In this document: positions 61,459 through 64,000 of the stretch, piece by piece
How positions within the stretch are numbered: the stretch's first letter is position 1
Layout: the number at the start of each line of letters is the position of its first letter
Assembly (NCBI GenBank): GCA_013397935.1
Contig: VZRN01006621.1
Span: 1,137,479-1,201,478 of the forward strand
Length of the DNA stretch: 64,000 bases
Direction of reading: 5' to 3'
From: Dasyornis broadbenti
Lineage: Eukaryota; Chordata; Aves; Passeriformes; Dasyornithidae
The notes under the pieces: generated by a model
The model's input: only the letters and a program-made list of their open reading frames with translations
What the model was told of the DNA's origin: nothing
Database searches by the model: none
Made by a program: the position numbers and the translations under genes

Positions 61459-61989
61459 GGCACCCACCCACTCCATGTGGGGCACTCAGTTCAGTCTCAG
61501 GGTGCAAGTCAAGGCCTGTTTCTCCACTAGGACTCCCTCTGGACCACGGCCACTTTCAGGGTATCCACTCGCTTTGGGGCAAGTGGATCTCAGCATTTCC
61601 CGTGGGCCCCCATGGGCTGCAGGGGCACCCCCTGCTTCACCATGGGCCTCACCACGGCCTGCAGAGGCTGCAGAGCTCCGGCGCCTGGAGCTCCCCCTCC
61701 CCCTCCTTCTCCACTGACCTTGGTCTCTCCATGTTGTTTTCCCTCACATACTCTCACCTACTCCTCCTCCTCTGGCTAAGGAAAAGTGCGTGCACCCATT
61801 GTTTTGATTTCGTCTTAAATATGTTTTTCACAGAGGCGTAACCAACATCTCTAATTGGCCCAGGCTTGGCCAGCAGCATGTCCATCACCTCAGTGCTGGA
61901 CATGGTGAAGGCTTCGAGAAGCTTCACTGAGGAGCCATCTTTGTGGGCCCCCCCCACTAGAAAAACCTGGGCCAAGCTAAACCACGACA
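60907..61989 (+). mobile_element. Avian endogenous retrovirus solo LTR (family B-like), complete
   Basis: The element begins TGTCGTGGTTTGAGCCTGGC and ends GGCCAAGCTAAACCACGACA, so about 20 bp of each end form an imperfect inverted repeat with TG...CA termini. It is flanked by the perfect 5-bp direct repeat GTAGG (60902-60906 and 61990-61994). Inside are 'gtcagttcatcacccagatc', CCATGGGCTGC-type repeats, 'cggcgcctggagctcccc' and 'ctccactgaccttggtctct', also seen in the LTR at 13477-14457, plus a (CT)13 tract. Length is 1,083 bp. No retroviral genes are present, so it is a solo LTR left by recombination. It is antisense to CDH10. Its 222-codon and other frames are GC-driven, not genes. Confidence 0.9.
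61431..61457 (+). repeat. (CT)n microsatellite inside the LTR
   Basis: Thirteen CT units lie within the solo LTR. They produce Leu-Ser repeats in one frame and Arg-Glu repeats in an antisense frame, which explains the odd protein-like repeats in frames over this spot. Confidence 0.95.
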
Positions 61990-61994
61990 GTAGG

Positions 61995-64000
61995 TATTTG
62001 AATTGGATAGTTTGGATAAATTAGAACTTGGAATAGAGGTTTTAAAAGTAGCGTGGGTGACAGACACTTCATTAAATGCAAGGGATGGGAGTATAGCTAA
62101 AATTGCAGCACAAACTGACAGGAGGCAACAAAGCAAGAAGTGTGCAAAACCACCAGAGCAGCTAAAAAAGAGATGTCTCCACATCTCTTATCTGTACAAA
62201 ACTGACTTGTTTCTCTGCAGCATGCTACCATACGCAGAAAAATAGCTGTCACCTAATCTGTTATTAAATGAAGAGACTTGAGGCGCTGGAACTAGATGTC
62301 CCAGACTTTCTGTATATGTGTGCAACTGTAAGATACATCTTGATGTCACAGGGTGTGACTTCTCTTCTTTAAGAATACACAAATTCAAAAAATATAGGCA
62401 CAAAAAAAGTCAGAAGAATAATAGGATTAAAAACTCAAACTCTTACATACTTTAATTCATCTTGTTTGTACTTGTACATTAAGATACGGTTTTCAAGGAT
62501 TCAGGAGGAAACCTACCATTTATATTTTCTTGATCTTACCATCACAAAGTATTTCACTGGGAAAACAGAACCTGTTCATAAAAGTTTATGGACCATTGTG
62601 AACTAGTTCAGAAAACAAATAAGGCTTCTCCTTTAGAAGCACATGCAGGGAATACAGTCTTATCCCCAAGTCACTGAGGGCAGGACTGACCTATGACTGG
62701 TACACATGACTTTTTACTTTAATATCACAGTTTCTTGACTCTGGACTTGATAAAAGAAATGCACAGTTCCCACAGCTTTCCTGCTTTGAGTGGTTCTTAT
62801 GGTTCATAAGGCAAAACTCCTGAGTCAAGCAGAGAAGATCTGAAGGACAGTGTTGTGGCACAGAATATGAAACTCACTGTTAATTAGAGTCATGTCTGGG
62901 ATTCACATCAGGGACAAAAAATCCTCTTATACTTTATGCCAGAAAATCATATCCATGGAAATCTGACGACTTCAAATGTGTCAGAGCAAAGCTGTTGAAC
63001 TTCTCACACACTGTTAGACAGAGTTCACTAGGAAGTACTGCAGGTAATTCAGTCTTGCACTCCCTTTCTGCTTTCTTGTTATTTAGACAGCTCTGTCTAT
63101 AACATTCATGTTGTATGGACACATAAACCAGCGACTTTTAGGAAGTCCTAAACCCCCTTGTACCTGAAGAACAAGGATCTTTACTAAAAACTTGCATAGT
63201 TACAAATGACAGACATTGGAACACACTACAAGACAGCTGCTTCTTTTTTTTCCTCCCAGTCATCTTCAAACTGTAGTAAACTAGACGAGTCTGAGAAGAA
63301 AATGAGATCAGAGTTGTTTTTACAAGTGTTTTGGGATTTTTAATGGCCAAAAAGTACGAAGGACTTCACCTTAGCATGTATGCTGAGCATTTCTTGAAGC
63401 ACTATGGATAAAATGGGAATAGACAAAACAGATCACCTGAGACACATAAGCTCCAGATTTAACACCGTTTGAAAATTAGGTGCACTGAGGTAATGTTCCA
63501 AAACAGCTGCCAAGCCAGTCACCCTTGCAGGTGTTGAATACCTGCAGCTCCTTTTCTCCTTGTGCTTAATTTCCTGTTCATTACTGAATGTATGTTCTGT
63601 GCCCTTTCCCTCAAACATCTCTCACAAATATCTTTCTATAAAAACCAAACCTTTTAAGAGTCCTGATTTGTCCAGAAATTTCATACCAATAACAAAAGAG
63701 AAAAATAATATAAGCCTCTCCATTTTCAATTTTCTCCAGCAAAATATTTTTCTTTAACAGCTGAATCCAGTCTTCATCCTTATCCATTATCTCCCCCTTC
63801 CTGATGTGCCTAACATAACAGACCTAAAATTTTTGTCTGATAACATGGATTTAGTTGCTGAAACTAACACTGTTTCCTTTTATGTGAGCTGTTCTAGCTT
63901 GCCTTGCTCTCTGGAGTTTTGCCTTCTGTTGCACACAATGCAAATTTTATCCCAGTCTTTACTGTGTGGCAGATTGTTGACTACTTTTTTTTTTTTTTTT
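61995..64000. other. CDH10: Non-coding intron sequence at the right edge
   Basis: This is AT-rich DNA with no exon, repeat or open frame of note. It ends in a run of Ts at the window edge, so any feature there is cut. Confidence 0.6.

Larger units (their letters stand above)
29107..64000 (-). other. CDH10: CDH10 gene, 3' half (cadherin-10), partial
   Basis: This is the span of a type II classical cadherin gene read right to left. Five coding exons were joined by eye; all have GT donors and AG acceptors, and the joins keep one frame of 375 residues plus stop. Classical cadherins are single-pass plasma-membrane proteins that bind calcium and mediate homophilic and related heterophilic cell adhesion, coupling through catenins to actin. 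Cadherin-10 is known mainly as a neural cadherin. The exon sizes 137, 122, 118 and 252 bp before the last coding exon match the usual type II cadherin pattern. The missing 5' exons (signal peptide, prodomain, EC1-EC3, first part of EC4) are not recognised up to the right edge, so the gene is cut by the window rather than broken. The assignment rests on remembered family sequence, not on an alignment. Confidence 0.93.
44903..64000 (-). other. CDH10: CDH10 intron 7, partial (at least 19.1 kb)
   Basis: From the acceptor of the 137-bp exon to the right edge I could not recognise the preceding type II cadherin exon (expected about 254 bp, with an EC3-EC4 linker such as a DxDEPP motif). The stretch therefore reads as one intron cut by the window. 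It contains an old CR1-like fragment near 52.1-52.4 kb, a CR1 at 57831-58380, a solo LTR at 60907-61989 and simple repeats. A missed short exon cannot be excluded by eye. Confidence 0.7.

Noticed and set aside
1..64000. CRISPR arrays, bacterial operons, tRNA or rRNA genes
   Set aside because: No regularly spaced repeats, tRNA A/B boxes with a cloverleaf, or rRNA signatures were recognised; the DNA is clearly vertebrate.

Overview
The window is vertebrate nuclear DNA from a bird, most likely a neoavian and probably a songbird. The evidence is a spliced, intron-rich gene in AT-rich DNA, several CR1 LINE fragments with the avian CR1 3' end (ATTCTRTG-type tails), and four LTR-like GC-richer islands that resemble long terminal repeats common in passerine genomes. 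There is nothing bacterial here: no operons, Shine-Dalgarno sites or CRISPR arrays. Almost all open frames are chance frames in non-coding DNA.

The one confident gene is CDH10 (cadherin-10, a type II classical cadherin) on the minus strand. Five consecutive coding exons are present: 44766-44902 (137 bp), 37955-38076 (122 bp), 37204-37321 (118 bp), 32690-32941 (252 bp) and 29107-29606 (500 coding bp to the stop). Each is bounded by GT/AG sites, the phases join exactly, and together they encode the last 375 residues: part of EC4, all of EC5, the membrane segment and the whole cytoplasmic tail. The last residues, the catenin-binding tail and the EC5 sequence identify CDH10 rather than CDH6, CDH9, CDH11, CDH12 or CDH18. 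The exons for the signal peptide, the prodomain, EC1-EC3 and early EC4 are not seen; they should lie beyond the right edge.

Layout. 1-455: two CR1 3' ends. 457-29,000: non-coding DNA downstream of CDH10, with three LTR-like elements (6654-7227, 13477-14457, 20663-21181) and a nested CR1 cluster (about 23,630-24,530). 29,107-44,902: the CDH10 exons; intron 11 holds a long decayed CR1 and intron 8 a shorter one. 44,903-64,000: a very long CDH10 intron (at least 19.1 kb) holding an old CR1-like piece, a minus-strand CR1 and a well-preserved solo LTR (60907-61989) with a 5-bp target duplication and long inverted ends. All four LTRs point rightwards, antisense to CDH10.

I found no convincing undescribed system. 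The most useful second-look items are the small overlapping open frames at 53.06-53.40 kb, a 141-codon frame at 6.1-6.5 kb, the head-to-head CR1 pair at 24 kb, the complete solo LTR, and a poly(A) hexamer 18 nt after the CDH10 stop. Two assembly gaps (N runs) sit beside homopolymers.
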